Shown: in pieces, positions 36,867-46,863 of the stretch
How the letters are laid out: the number at the start of each line of letters is the position of its first letter
How positions within the stretch are numbered: position 1 is the stretch's first letter
Assembly (NCBI RefSeq): GCF_000828085.3
Contig: NZ_JXCA02000023.1
Coordinates: forward strand, 92,128 to 156,127
Reading direction: 5' to 3'
From: Scytonema tolypothrichoides VB-61278
GTDB lineage: Bacteria; Cyanobacteriota; Cyanobacteriia; Cyanobacteriales; Nostocaceae
DNA length: 64,000 nt
Program-made: the position numbers and the translations under genes
The notes under the pieces: model-generated
What the model was told of the DNA's origin: nothing
Database searches by the model: none
What the model saw: only the letters and a program-made list of their open reading frames with translations

Positions 36867-37457
36867 GTGAAAATTGAAATTCCCCAATCCATAAGTTTTT
36901 CTGAGTATGCAAAGCTACCCTACTACCCGGAAGATCTTTTAGAGTACTTTGGGTATAAACTAGAGAGGAGAGTGATCGCACATGAATTGGGTGAGATACC
37001 TCCAGGGACAACAGCTCTTGCTGAACGCATTAAAGCTTATTTGCCCTACGTCTCCCTAATTAGTGAAATAGGAAAAAGAGAGTTTTTAATTGCTCCGGTG
37101 TTAATAGAGCTGGCATTAAGCGCTCAAGTCCAAATCCGATCTGAATACCCCGTGAAAGTGTCAGACCAACTGCGAGGTTCTTTGGATTATTTGTTAACTC
37201 GCAATCAACAGTTTGTTGTTATTGAAGCCAAAGATGACAACTTACAGAAAGGATTTGTGCAACTTGCTGTGGAACTCATTGCCGTTGCTATAGCAGAAGA
37301 CAAACAACTTCTACGGGGTGCTGTGTCAATTGGAACTGTTTGGCAGTTTGCCGTACTCGATAGAGAACACAGTGTCTTGACGCAAGACTTGAACTTATAC
37401 CGAGTTCCCAATGATTTGGAAGACGTAATGCAAATTTTGTCGGGAAGCTTAGAATGA
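36867..37457 (+). CDS. PD-(D/E)XK-fold protein of unknown function
   Basis: A 196-residue protein starting at GTG 36867 with GAGG just before it. The middle contains a nuclease-like signature: RGSLDYLLTRNQQFVVIEAKD, that is, Asp followed 13 residues later by E-x-K, as in restriction-endonuclease-like folds. A preceding E (YPVKVSD region) and a following GxxQLAVELIAVAIAE helix fit. No DNA-binding domain is seen and no methyltransferase partner is nearby, so a restriction system is unlikely. It converges with the Uma2-type gene. Confidence 0.65.
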   Translation: MKIEIPQSISFSEYAKLPYYPEDLLEYFGYKLERRVIAHELGEIPPGTTALAERIKAYLPYVSLISEIGKREFLIAPVLIELALSAQVQIRSEYPVKVSDQLRGSLDYLLTRNQQFVVIEAKDDNLQKGFVQLAVELIAVAIAEDKQLLRGAVSIGTVWQFAVLDREHSVLTQDLNLYRVPNDLEDVMQILSGSLE

Positions 37458-37475
37458 GTTATTCAGAATTGACCA

Positions 37476-38051
37476 TTACCTTTCCAGATTACCAGCGTTA
37501 AACACCTGCTCTGCGATGATTGCCAACTCCGGAAAAGTCCGTGATCTTATCTCCTGACTATCAGTAAACACTGTTTCTTCATACAGCCCTTCTTCCAAAA
37601 ATAAGACTGAAATTTTCCCCTCCAAAGGATCTACAATCCAATACTCTGGGACTTCCAGTGCTGCGTACTCAGAACGTTTGTAGCGATAGTCCCGCTTTAT
37701 CGATTCCGGACTGACTACCTCTATAATCAACAGCGGTGGTGACTGAAATACTGCTGACGAATTCATCAATTCTCTTGCTTGTTCTTGTGTCACCACACAC
37801 AAGTCAGTTAATCTGGATTTATTTCTACCTGTTCTGACTCCAGTTTCTCGCAAGCACAGCCACAGCAAACCCAATCGTTTCATTTCTGTATCCAGCAGTT
37901 GCTCAAGAAATTTGGCAATTAGGAAATGTTGAATTGTGGGTGGATTCATCAGTTCCAGCCTGCCATCCACCAGTTCGTAATGAAAACCAGTGCCATCATC
38001 ATAGGTTAAATACTCCTCAAATGTAAGACTGGTTGCTGGTGTAGTGACCAT
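37476..38051 (-). CDS. Uma2-family (DUF820) PD-(D/E)XK protein
   Basis: A 191-residue protein of the Uma2 family, very numerous in cyanobacteria and carrying a restriction-endonuclease-like fold. ATG 38051 is chosen because GGAGG lies 8 bases upstream; a frame extends to 38081. Seen: LTFEEYLTYDDGTGFHYELVDGRLE opening, TDLCVV, PLLIIEVVSPES (catalytic acid region) and RYKRSEYAALEVPEYWIVDP. Function is unknown; many genomes hold tens of copies. Confidence 0.88.
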   Translation of the reverse strand: MVTTPATSLTFEEYLTYDDGTGFHYELVDGRLELMNPPTIQHFLIAKFLEQLLDTEMKRLGLLWLCLRETGVRTGRNKSRLTDLCVVTQEQARELMNSSAVFQSPPLLIIEVVSPESIKRDYRYKRSEYAALEVPEYWIVDPLEGKISVLFLEEGLYEETVFTDSQEIRSRTFPELAIIAEQVFNAGNLER

Positions 38052-38126
38052 CCCGCGTTCCTCCAGTGACGGTATTCCCATACTAGCTTGTAAAGTTTAC
38101 AGGTGAAGTGTTGCAGTTGTAGAGTA

Positions 38127-41100
38127 CTAAAATCGTGACTCATACTCAAACAGCAAACGACTTTCATCTGCCAAATTAGTTGAACCTCTCACCAGAACAT
38201 CATCATTGACTCGATAAATAACGTTGTAACGAAAAGACTCATTAGTCAAGAAAACCCGCGAGAGGGAAACAGAGAAATTCCTACTTAAATCAAAGACACC
38301 TTCTGCTGTCAAGCCGAGAACTGAAGATCCTGATGTTTGGTTGGTGCTAGGAGTCGGAGAGATACGAAATTCACTAAAGCCGATCGCCTGTCCAAGCGAA
38401 CTAATGCTTCCTTGCAAACTACCAAATATAGTAGAACCAGCTAAGGTAGCAAGTCCAGTTGTTGCATCTGATTGACCGAAGCTACTAAGACTATTAATAA
38501 TAGAACCGCCTAACAAGGAAATAATTTCTGCTTCACTACGGCTAGGTTCACTAGTCAATTCTAGATTACCAGTTGACAATCGACTCGCTGGTCCTGTTGC
38601 CCTAGCGCGAACGCGAACGGTACGTAAAGTCCCAAAGTTATTGGCAGAAACATCACTAATTTCGCTAGAAAAAGGAGAGGCTAAAGTACGATTAGCTGTT
38701 ATCCCGCTTGCCTCTGGTACAATTGCCACAAGCCGGACATCTAAATCGGGGTCGAGTCCTCGACTGGGAGTAAACTCTGCAGTGTGTTCATAGCCCCGTT
38801 CTAAGGTAAACTGAGTTGTAAATAAGTTGATTTGTCCTCCCGTCAGACTAATAACTCCGTCGGGACGAGGTTTGGCCAATGGACCATTGATAGTCAAATC
38901 ACCTTTGGCGTCAAAGCTGAGTATGGAAGGACTCAGTTCTCCTCCTGGTACAAAGCCGCCGAGTATGGGCTGAGTGGAGACACGAACACCTTTATCTAGA
39001 ACAAGCTGTAAATTATTAAATGTTATAGGTAAATTCGGTGGAGTCGCGCTGGCTGCTGCGTTACCTTGTGTACCGTTTGGTTCTATGCTATAGGTCGTTG
39101 TTGTACCATCAGGTGTATTAGATTCTGCCGTTTCAGTTCGTTGGACGTTGAAAGTCTTTATTGCATTATCGGTTGTCTTTTTTGTACCTGATGATTTTGT
39201 ACTCGCTGTATTCGATTGTCCAATCACAACTTGACCATCACTCAGGGTAATTTTTCCACCAATATTAGGCGATCGCGCTGTTCCACCAATGACGACATCA
39301 CCCGTGACACCGCCTTGATACAACCCTTGAACTTTCAAATTCAGATTGTTCACCGATACCGTCAGGGGATTTGTTGCAGCTTGCTGCTGTGCTGCTTGAT
39401 TTGCAAAAATGGGAAGAATTCCCGCAGCAGTTATGTTACCCTGACTGTATTGCCCTTGAATACTTTCAACTGTGAGCGTGTCACCGTTAAATTGGAGGGT
39501 TCCTGTGACATTTGTCAAGGGGTCGGTTAAAGCTTCAGCTTCAAAAGTCGCATTATCGACTCTGGCGACTCCGTTAATAATTGGCTCCTTTAAAGTTCCT
39601 TGAATATCTACATTAACTTCCCCTTGACCATTCACCCAACTCACTTGTTGATTGGTAAACAAGTTTAACAAAGCTAAGCCTTCATTCTGCACTTTGGCGT
39701 TGATCCTGATTTGATCGCTATCTGGTTGAACTGAAGCGAAGGGCAATGCAAAAGGTATGTTTCCTGTAATGTTAACGGGCTGTGTCCCAGTTAACAACAA
39801 GGTACTACCAAAATTCAAACGAGCTTTGTCATAGTTAAAACTCAATTGCCCTGTCTGCACTGGCTCTTTATTTAGAGTACCATCCACCAGTGTTAGTTCT
39901 CCTATGGCGCTGGGGTCTTTTAAATTACCACCTAGCGTAGCGATCGCACTCACATTTCCTGTGACATCAACTGGTAATCTGTTTATGAAAGGCTGTGCAA
40001 GTGATAAAGGTAAATTTGTCACACGCAACTGTCCGGACAGTTGTTCTGTTCCTAATTGTCCCGAATAAGCCAAAACTCCTGGATTCAAGTCCACACTCAA
40101 GGGTAATAGTGTCACAATACCATTTGCAAAAGTGCCTCTGGCTATGACATCTTTAATTGAGTAGTCGCCCCATTTCCAGTTATTGCCACCAAAATTAAAG
40201 CTAGCATTCAACCCCGACTGTAAAGAACCAGACACCTGAAGTTCTCCACTCAGGGTACCTTGTAATTCTGCAAGTGTGGGCAAAGTTGTTGCTTGTTTTT
40301 GCTGTTGTTGCTGTTGTGCAATTCGGGTTGCAATATTTGAGAAATACTTTATCTGTGTGAGCAAATCTGTATTTGGCAAACTGACAGGCTGAGTTTTCAG
40401 GACTTCTGGTCCTGCTAATTCCGGAAGCTGTAACCCTCCACCAAAGTCCCCAAAGTCAAAAACGTTGAATGCTTCTAGGAGTCTTTGGATTTTCGTTTTG
40501 TCAAAGTTAGCTTGGAGTTGAAATTGGGGGTTGTTTCCTGTTTGGACATTTCCAGTGAAAGCTATACTGCTATCACCTATTTGCAATTGACCATTGGTTA
40601 AGCTAGCAGTACCATCAGCATAACTGATGTTACCTCGAAATTCATCTGCTGTGACTCGACCGACGCGAGGTTTGGCGATCGCCACCTCTCCCGCCGCACT
40701 ATAGTTATTAAGATTAACAGTTAAATTACCCGATGCTTGTCCTGCAAGAGGTCTTAATGTATTATTGGGAATGAATCCCTCAGCAAGAGCTATAGGAAAA
40801 CTTCGCACATTGACGAGCAAGTTGTCTCCTTCGGTTCTGCCAGTGGCGATCGCCCCATCACGTCTAAATAAAAATGAAGTTGGGCGATTGTTCGGACTAA
40901 TATCAACTGCAACCTGGTCTTGCCTACCAGCCAGTCGCAATTGTCCCCCTTGCCCTCCCTGATATCTTACATTCCCAGCTAACACAGGGTCAAATGCTAA
41001 ATTATTGACATTCAAATTCTCCAACCGGATGTTTCCAAAAGCTGATGGTGCAGTTGGGGTTCCTGTGACTTGTCCTGTAAAATCAAGTTGTCCTTTTAGA

Positions 41101-43997
41101 GCTATATTACTTGGAAGATTCGAGCTCGCTTTTTGCAGGTTGTAATTCCGCGCCTGGACATTGAGATTGAAATTAGTGACTTGAGGTGTACCTGTTTCTG
41201 GTACTTGAACAGCAACAACACCGTTAGCACTCAGTCCCGGAGAAGTTGCGCGTTGAAGAATAATTTGTTGTCCATTCCACTGAACTTGTGCTGTGATTGG
41301 TTGTGCAAGCAAGGCTAAACCTTGTGATAAGCCGACTTGTCCTGCAGCGCGAATATTTGAAAGCGCAAAAGATTGAGTTGTTCCTGCTAACTGTAAGTTG
41401 CTATTGAGTCGTCCTTGCAGTTGTTGGGAGAAACGGTTGAGTTGAACTTGAGAAATATTAGCAGCAGCTTGCCAGCGACCATTATCAAGATTAATATTTC
41501 TGACGTTAACCGTACCTCCTGCCACACCACTAAGGTTTGCTTGTCCGGAAGCTTGAATTGTTGACGGTTGAAAGGAAGCAGTCGTTCCGGATAAATTCAA
41601 CTGACTGTTTAAAACTCCCGTTTGAAGCTGGGGTGGTACTTGTGCAAAACGGTTTAATTGAATTTGCTGCGCATTAACAAAAGCTTGCCAGCGACCATTA
41701 TTAAGACTAATATTCCTTAAGTTAACCGTACCGCCTGCGACACCACTGAGGTTTGCTTGTCCGGAAGCTTGAATATTTGAGGGTTGAAAGGAAGCTGTGG
41801 TTCCCGATAAATTCAACTGACTGCTTAAGACTCCCGTTTGAAGCTGGGCTGGTACCTGTGCAAAACGACTCAATTGAATTTGCTGAGCATTAACAAAAGC
41901 TTGCCAGCGACCTTGTGTTAGCTGACCTCTCCCCCTAATTGTACTACCTGCCAGTTTGACAACAGCATCTGGCAAGAGAATACTATTACCTTGTTGATTT
42001 ACAACAACTTGTCCGGCTGTGGGATAGGTGGCTGTGGGTGCTTGTACCTGGGCGACTGTTTGTAGATTGCCGAGTGAGCCAAAAATCTTGGCGTTTGAGG
42101 AGACATTACCAATGGTAAAATTGGGAGAGGCTTTATAGGCTTTAGCGATCGCATCACCTGGCAAATTTTGAGCGAGGACATTAAACGAAACTCTGCCTTG
42201 AGGTGCTAACTGAAGTTGACCGTTTGCGGTGATTTGTCCTCCGACTTCTGGAGTCACTTGAACTCTGGAAACATTAACTTGTAACGGCTGCTTACCAAGT
42301 GAACCAGAAACTTGAGCGTTAGCGGAGATACCACCAATATTGAAGGGAACTGAAACGCCGTAACCTTGGGCGATCGCATTTCCTGGCAAACCTTGAGCCT
42401 GAACATTTAACAAAACATTACCTTGAGGGACAAGTTGAATTTGACCGTTTGCGGTGACTTGTCCTCCTGCTGGCGGCGTTACTTGAACGCTAGCAATATT
42501 CATCGTCAAAGGCTGTTTCCCACCGCTTGGTGAACCAGAAATTTCAGCTTTCGCTGATACATTACCAATAGTTGTGGGGGGAGTAAAGCCATAAGAAGTT
42601 GCCAGTGCATCTGCTGAAATTCCTTCAGCTTGAATATCAAATTTCGCTCCACCCTGTTGGGGGTTAGTTCCGAGTGGAATTTGACCGTTACCTGTAATTT
42701 GTCCACCTGTTGCAGGAATGACCTGTAGATTAGAAACAGCAAGACTAGATGCTGCTTGAGATACACTCAGACGAAAGCCAGTGCTAATAGTCTTAAATAC
42801 AACGCGGTCAACTTGAACCGGTTTTGTGTTGCTTGCGGTTCCGCTTAAGATTGGCTGTTGAATTGGTCCTTGCAACTGAATATTTGATTGTACTTCTCCA
42901 GCAACCGGAACGGGTAAATTCACTTTCAGCGAATCGAGGAGATTTTTCGCACTGACTGCTTTTACCTGAGCAGAAATGTTGTAACCTGTTTGAGTATTGA
43001 GAGATCCATTGACCAGAGTAGGAACTTTGCCATAGTTCGTGCTGAGATTTTCTAGAGCAATTGTCTGCCCTTGGAAGTTTAATCTGCCATTGGAATTGAT
43101 AAACTTTTGGGGAACGTTTTGAATTTGAGCCGTGACTTGATTAGCAACAGCCGTTCCATTAATCGCAACGTTCTGCTTTTGTGGTTGTTGCTCATCTGGC
43201 TGTAATTCTACAGCTAAGTCACCATCCACACGACCTGCTTCCAAAACAATTGGTAACTCAATTAATCGACTGACATCAGATGCTTCAAAATTCTTGGTTT
43301 GTACCTTGAGGTTCGTTTGTTGTGATTTCAGTCGTGTGTCTCCGGTTATTTTAACTGTTCCTCCTCTGGTTGGTTGAGCATTAATGTCATAGCTAATTCC
43401 TTCATTTTTCGGCAAAAATCGGGCACTTCCACTAACTTTATCTAAAGTAACTGAGCCTTTGGGTATATTTGGTGTTGATTTTGGCACTAACACCACATCT
43501 CCATTTTCAACCCTTATTGTCTGCAACTCAGTTTGAATAACACTTCTTCCCTCTCCCGTCTTAATTTGAGTTGTCACCCAGCGCCCTTGCTGATCTTGTT
43601 CAAGGTAGACATCAGGTTGAACTAAAGTCACATTTAACCCCAATGTCCGTTTGAAGATAACTTCCAAGGGGGAGAACTGTACTTCCACGCCTTTTGCTGC
43701 AACTCTGTCTGAATCTGTGGGAGTTGCTGGTATTGAGAGTGAAGCAAATCTCAAGCTAGAGAGCGAAAACCGTTCAACTGCTCCTAATCGTACTGGTCTT
43801 TCAAGCAGTTGCTGAAGATTTTTCTCAACCGTTGGTGCTAATTCTTTATACACATAGTTCCTTGCCCACAAAACACCACCAGCAATTCCAGCGAGTAAAA
43901 TCACTCCGAAAACAAGACTAGTACGTCCTAACAGAAGGAGCCACAGACGACGATTATTAGGCTCTTGTTCATTTCCTGAGTTTGGAGAGCGCGTCAT
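38127..43997 (-). CDS. TamB-like translocation/assembly module protein
   Basis: A 1956-residue AsmA/TamB-superfamily protein. A single N-terminal membrane helix (about 21-46) anchors it in the inner membrane; the rest forms a long beta-groove in the periplasm. Repetitive middle: three near-identical segments of about 70 residues (GRWQAFVNAQQIQLxRFAQVP... FQPS.IQASGQANLSGVAGG) and earlier QVTPxxGGQxTANGQ units. The C-terminal 450 residues are the TamB domain (LDPDLDVRLVAIVPEAS, SEAEIISLLGG), ending in phenylalanine. Proteins of this class carry lipids or help outer-membrane assembly (TIC236-like in chloroplasts). Length is typical of cyanobacteria. It is followed by the Uma2-type gene on the same strand. 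Confidence 0.93.
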   Translation of the reverse strand: MTRSPNSGNEQEPNNRRLWLLLLGRTSLVFGVILLAGIAGGVLWARNYVYKELAPTVEKNLQQLLERPVRLGAVERFSLSSLRFASLSIPATPTDSDRVAAKGVEVQFSPLEVIFKRTLGLNVTLVQPDVYLEQDQQGRWVTTQIKTGEGRSVIQTELQTIRVENGDVVLVPKSTPNIPKGSVTLDKVSGSARFLPKNEGISYDINAQPTRGGTVKITGDTRLKSQQTNLKVQTKNFEASDVSRLIELPIVLEAGRVDGDLAVELQPDEQQPQKQNVAINGTAVANQVTAQIQNVPQKFINSNGRLNFQGQTIALENLSTNYGKVPTLVNGSLNTQTGYNISAQVKAVSAKNLLDSLKVNLPVPVAGEVQSNIQLQGPIQQPILSGTASNTKPVQVDRVVFKTISTGFRLSVSQAASSLAVSNLQVIPATGGQITGNGQIPLGTNPQQGGAKFDIQAEGISADALATSYGFTPPTTIGNVSAKAEISGSPSGGKQPLTMNIASVQVTPPAGGQVTANGQIQLVPQGNVLLNVQAQGLPGNAIAQGYGVSVPFNIGGISANAQVSGSLGKQPLQVNVSRVQVTPEVGGQITANGQLQLAPQGRVSFNVLAQNLPGDAIAKAYKASPNFTIGNVSSNAKIFGSLGNLQTVAQVQAPTATYPTAGQVVVNQQGNSILLPDAVVKLAGSTIRGRGQLTQGRWQAFVNAQQIQLSRFAQVPAQLQTGVLSSQLNLSGTTASFQPSNIQASGQANLSGVAGGTVNLRNISLNNGRWQAFVNAQQIQLNRFAQVPPQLQTGVLNSQLNLSGTTASFQPSTIQASGQANLSGVAGGTVNVRNINLDNGRWQAAANISQVQLNRFSQQLQGRLNSNLQLAGTTQSFALSNIRAAGQVGLSQGLALLAQPITAQVQWNGQQIILQRATSPGLSANGVVAVQVPETGTPQVTNFNLNVQARNYNLQKASSNLPSNIALKGQLDFTGQVTGTPTAPSAFGNIRLENLNVNNLAFDPVLAGNVRYQGGQGGQLRLAGRQDQVAVDISPNNRPTSFLFRRDGAIATGRTEGDNLLVNVRSFPIALAEGFIPNNTLRPLAGQASGNLTVNLNNYSAAGEVAIAKPRVGRVTADEFRGNISYADGTASLTNGQLQIGDSSIAFTGNVQTGNNPQFQLQANFDKTKIQRLLEAFNVFDFGDFGGGLQLPELAGPEVLKTQPVSLPNTDLLTQIKYFSNIATRIAQQQQQQKQATTLPTLAELQGTLSGELQVSGSLQSGLNASFNFGGNNWKWGDYSIKDVIARGTFANGIVTLLPLSVDLNPGVLAYSGQLGTEQLSGQLRVTNLPLSLAQPFINRLPVDVTGNVSAIATLGGNLKDPSAIGELTLVDGTLNKEPVQTGQLSFNYDKARLNFGSTLLLTGTQPVNITGNIPFALPFASVQPDSDQIRINAKVQNEGLALLNLFTNQQVSWVNGQGEVNVDIQGTLKEPIINGVARVDNATFEAEALTDPLTNVTGTLQFNGDTLTVESIQGQYSQGNITAAGILPIFANQAAQQQAATNPLTVSVNNLNLKVQGLYQGGVTGDVVIGGTARSPNIGGKITLSDGQVVIGQSNTASTKSSGTKKTTDNAIKTFNVQRTETAESNTPDGTTTTYSIEPNGTQGNAAASATPPNLPITFNNLQLVLDKGVRVSTQPILGGFVPGGELSPSILSFDAKGDLTINGPLAKPRPDGVISLTGGQINLFTTQFTLERGYEHTAEFTPSRGLDPDLDVRLVAIVPEASGITANRTLASPFSSEISDVSANNFGTLRTVRVRARATGPASRLSTGNLELTSEPSRSEAEIISLLGGSIINSLSSFGQSDATTGLATLAGSTIFGSLQGSISSLGQAIGFSEFRISPTPSTNQTSGSSVLGLTAEGVFDLSRNFSVSLSRVFLTNESFRYNVIYRVNDDVLVRGSTNLADESRLLFEYESRF

Positions 43998-44822
43998 AGT
44001 CGTTACCAGTAGTGTTAGCTGAAGTGGGGAGTGAAATTAGCTATTCACAATTTTCCAGAGTCAGTCAAAAGCGATGGTTTTCAGTTTTGGATTTCAAACA
44101 ATACAACATTATGTTACTGGAAATTGTCGTGTTTATGGAACTACACTCATCTGATGAAGGTGACTGTTCAACTGTAATGACATCAATACTGACAATGACT
44201 ATAGCGAGAAAACAGGGTTAGATGCCGTAAAATTCCTGGAGAAATTCAAGTTATGGTCAGAAATCTGACTTGAGAAGTATTTTTGATACTATCAAAAGGA
44301 AGAATTCAGCTAAGACACGTAGAAGTTGCAAATTTTATAGTGATGACTGTCATGATTAATAAGCAAGAAACGAGCTTATTTTGAACACGTAAGTCAACGG
44401 TTATCAGTGGTTGTTATTCACTATTTATAGTATTTCACGAAATGCCTGGCTGATACAAATGATTTTTTTACAATTATTTTCCACCACAAGAGAAATTTAT
44501 GCTCTTCTGTTGCCCATTTGTATTAATCTTAAAGTGAAATGGTGTTAAGAGAGTCAGAGTTTCTCACTTTCTTGCATATGGTGTGTTTTAGTCGACATAG
44601 AAATCTTGTTATGTAACCTTGATCACCGCGTATGTAGCTGCTCACTCATTTAACCCTCCTTAGTTGTTGTTGCTTTATTTTGACTGTGGACTTTGTTGGA
44701 AGTAGTCAAACTTTAGTCACCTATTCAAAAAATGATTATAATGTTAAGATTTTTGTCAAACTCAATACAAATGAGTATAAATACTAAAATTTTGTCATTG
44801 CATGAATTAAGGATATGCATCT
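43998..44822. other. AT-rich intergenic region
   Basis: 825 bases between tamB and a lone response regulator. AT-rich, with no convincing gene and no recognised repeat family. A short frame at 44012-44221 has no family features or ribosome site. AAGGA precedes the regulator's ATG by about 9 bases, so the promoter of that gene lies in the last part. Confidence 0.5.
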
Positions 44823-45197
44823 ATGCAATCATTTCAACGTCGTCGAATATTAGTTGTGGACGATTGTCAACTCAATGTAGCTTTGCTTGAAGCTGCTTTA
44901 GAAGCAGAGGGCTACGACGTTGATACAGCCAAAAATGGGAGTATAGCTTTAGCGAAAATAGAGGCTTCGCCACCTGATTTAGTCCTGTCAGATGTGATTA
45001 TGCCTGAGATGGACGGTTATGAGTTAACCCGATGTATCCGCCAAAATAAGAAGTTACCTTTCATTCCCATTCTGCTGATTACAGGTTCTGAACAAATGAG
45101 TAGCATGCAAGAATTAGATATAGGGTTTGATGATTTTATCCGTAAGCCGATCAATTTGGATAGATTACTTGCACGCATTCAGGCGTGTTGGAGGTGA
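44823..45197 (+). CDS. Single-domain response regulator (CheY-like)
   Basis: A 124-residue receiver domain and nothing else: acidic pair VVDDC (D17-D18), phospho-acceptor in LVLSDVIMPEMDGYE (D56), the Thr/Lys switch residues ITG (about 90) and RKPIN (K108). It has no output domain, so it must act by protein contact, for example in a phosphorelay, motility or chemotaxis-like system. No kinase gene is adjacent. Length is normal for CheY-like proteins. Confidence 0.9.
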   Translation: MQSFQRRRILVVDDCQLNVALLEAALEAEGYDVDTAKNGSIALAKIEASPPDLVLSDVIMPEMDGYELTRCIRQNKKLPFIPILLITGSEQMSSMQELDIGFDDFIRKPINLDRLLARIQACWR

Positions 45198-45874
45198 CCA
45201 AACAATTCGCTCATCAAAGTATGCCCTGCGGGCACGCTGCGCTATCAAAAACCAAGAAAGAAGTAATTTTGAAATTAATCATTTTAGGATGCAAGCCCCT
45301 TTGCTGAATTCAGCGAAGGGGCTGACGTGGGGTTCTTAATTTTGAATGAGCGAATTTTGAATTGGTATAATCCTGCCTGCCCTCGCGTTAGTAGTTTTCA
45401 ACTGCGAATGCTGCCAAGTCCAGTTAAAATAAACGATTACCTGTCACGCTGTCACTTTTGTGCTTTACAAGCGTGCTTTTGTATGCGCGATCAGCAATGC
45501 TAGCGCCCCCTGCTGGGGCATCGCATCTAGAGTTAGCGCTAATTTATGACTTTAGACAGTTCAATCAGCAACCAAGGTTAGAGGAGAGATTCTTTCGGTG
45601 CTGTTTATACTTATTTGCGTGAGTTACATCGAAGAGTTGGGTTAGTGTATTCAAGCATATCGTAGCTCATTCACCATCACTCAGCAGGCTAACCGTGAAA
45701 TGAGCAGGTGGGATCAAACGACCAGTGCAGACGCAATCATAGGTGTGCTTGCCAAACCAGGCAAACTGCCAGTGGAAATAATATTAGCGACGAGCATTTG
45801 AGACACGCACTGTTTAGCTTTACTGGTTACGGTGGTTTGAAGTAGAAGAAATACAACAAAAGGAGTAAAAGATC
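45198..45874. other. Intergenic region with palindromic repeats
   Basis: 677 bases. A GCCCTGCGGGCACGCTGCG element (45222-45243), a 28-base near-palindrome (45295-45322) and a short GCCAGTGG/AAACTGCCAGT region. No gene is supported. AGGAG (45860-45864) lies 10 bases before the SDR gene's ATG. Confidence 0.5.
45295..45322. repeat. Near-palindrome centred on GAATTC
   Basis: Arms GCCCCTTTGCTGAA / TTCAGCGAAGGGGC, one T-G type mismatch; 97 bases after the response-regulator stop, so it could act as a transcription-ending hairpin. Confidence 0.65.
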
Positions 45875-46678
45875 ATGGATAATTCGTTGACCCGACCCCT
45901 AGCTGTCGTGACTGGTGCCTCTAATGGTATCGGCTACGAACTTGCCAAACAGTTCGCTCAAAACGGCTTTGATCTGGTTGTCACAGCTACTGGTCCAAGC
46001 ATTAACGAAGCTGCTCAAGCATTCCTTGGGTTGGGTGCTAAGGTGGAAACGGTCCAGACTGATCTGGCCACTTATGACGGTGTCGAGACACTCTACAACA
46101 AGATTAAGGCGACTGGGCGACCAGTGGATGCGATCGCTATTAACGCGGGCGTAGGAGTCGGCGGCGACTTCGCCCGCGAGACCGACCTGAAAGACGAGCT
46201 CAATCTCATCAACCTGAACGTCGTGTCATCTGTACATCTGGCTAAACGGGTGGTGAAGGACATGGTCGATCGCGGCAAGGGACGAATTCTCTTCACTTCG
46301 TCCATTGCTGCCCTGATGCCCGGTCCGTTCGAGGCGGTCTACGCAGCTTCCAAGGCATTTGTTCACTCCTTCTCCGAAGGACTACGCAGCGAGTTGAAGG
46401 ATACCGGAGTCACCGTCACTGCGCTCATGCCCGGACCCACCGATACCAACTTCTTCCACCGTGCGGATATGGACGACACCAAGGTGGGCGCGAGCGAGAA
46501 AGACGACCCAGCTGAAGTAGCGAAGCAAGGGTTTGAAGCTTTAATGGCAGGCAAGGATGACGTTATCGCGGGATCGCTGAAGACGAAGGTTCTGGGTACT
46601 GTCAGTAAGGTCTTGCCTGATACCGTTAATGCCGAACTGCACCGCAATCTCACTGAGCCAGGGTCTGCTGACAAGTAA
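45875..46678 (+). CDS. Short-chain dehydrogenase of distinct base composition
   Basis: A 267-residue classical SDR: GASNGIGYELA cofactor loop, NAGVGVGGDF, catalytic Ser in LFTSSIAALMPG, YAASKAFVHSF (Tyr/Lys). The end, with ADMDDTKVGASEKDDPAEVAKQGFEALMAGKDDV, resembles SDRs common in proteobacteria and actinobacteria. Its GC content and use of G/C-ending codons (for example GTC, CTC, GAC) are visibly higher than in every neighbour, so it was probably acquired from another organism. An AGGAG precedes the start. Substrate unknown. Confidence 0.9.
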   Translation: MDNSLTRPLAVVTGASNGIGYELAKQFAQNGFDLVVTATGPSINEAAQAFLGLGAKVETVQTDLATYDGVETLYNKIKATGRPVDAIAINAGVGVGGDFARETDLKDELNLINLNVVSSVHLAKRVVKDMVDRGKGRILFTSSIAALMPGPFEAVYAASKAFVHSFSEGLRSELKDTGVTVTALMPGPTDTNFFHRADMDDTKVGASEKDDPAEVAKQGFEALMAGKDDVIAGSLKTKVLGTVSKVLPDTVNAELHRNLTEPGSADK

Positions 46679-46757
46679 TATCAAGTCCGGTTAAAGACTT
46701 ATCATTAAGGCTGCAAGGGGGACTCACCGGTCTCCTTTCTTTCAAGGGTAGGTTTTT

Positions 46758-46862
46758 AAAACAGGCAACAGGGAACGCTTAACAGTGAACAAGGGGTGGA
46801 CGAGTCCGTTTCCTACTGCGCTTCCTTGATAACTGATAACTGGTACTTGATAACTGATAACT
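46758..46862. repeat. Heptamer and nonamer repeats next to recR stop
   Basis: AACAGGGAAC, AACAGTGAAC and several TTGATAACTG units, ending exactly at the recR stop codon region on the minus strand. Confidence 0.75.
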
Positions 46863-46863
46863 G

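Noticed and set aside
44012-44221. 69-codon frame upstream of the response regulator
   Set aside because: No recognisable features, AT-rich, and it overlaps the tamB promoter region.
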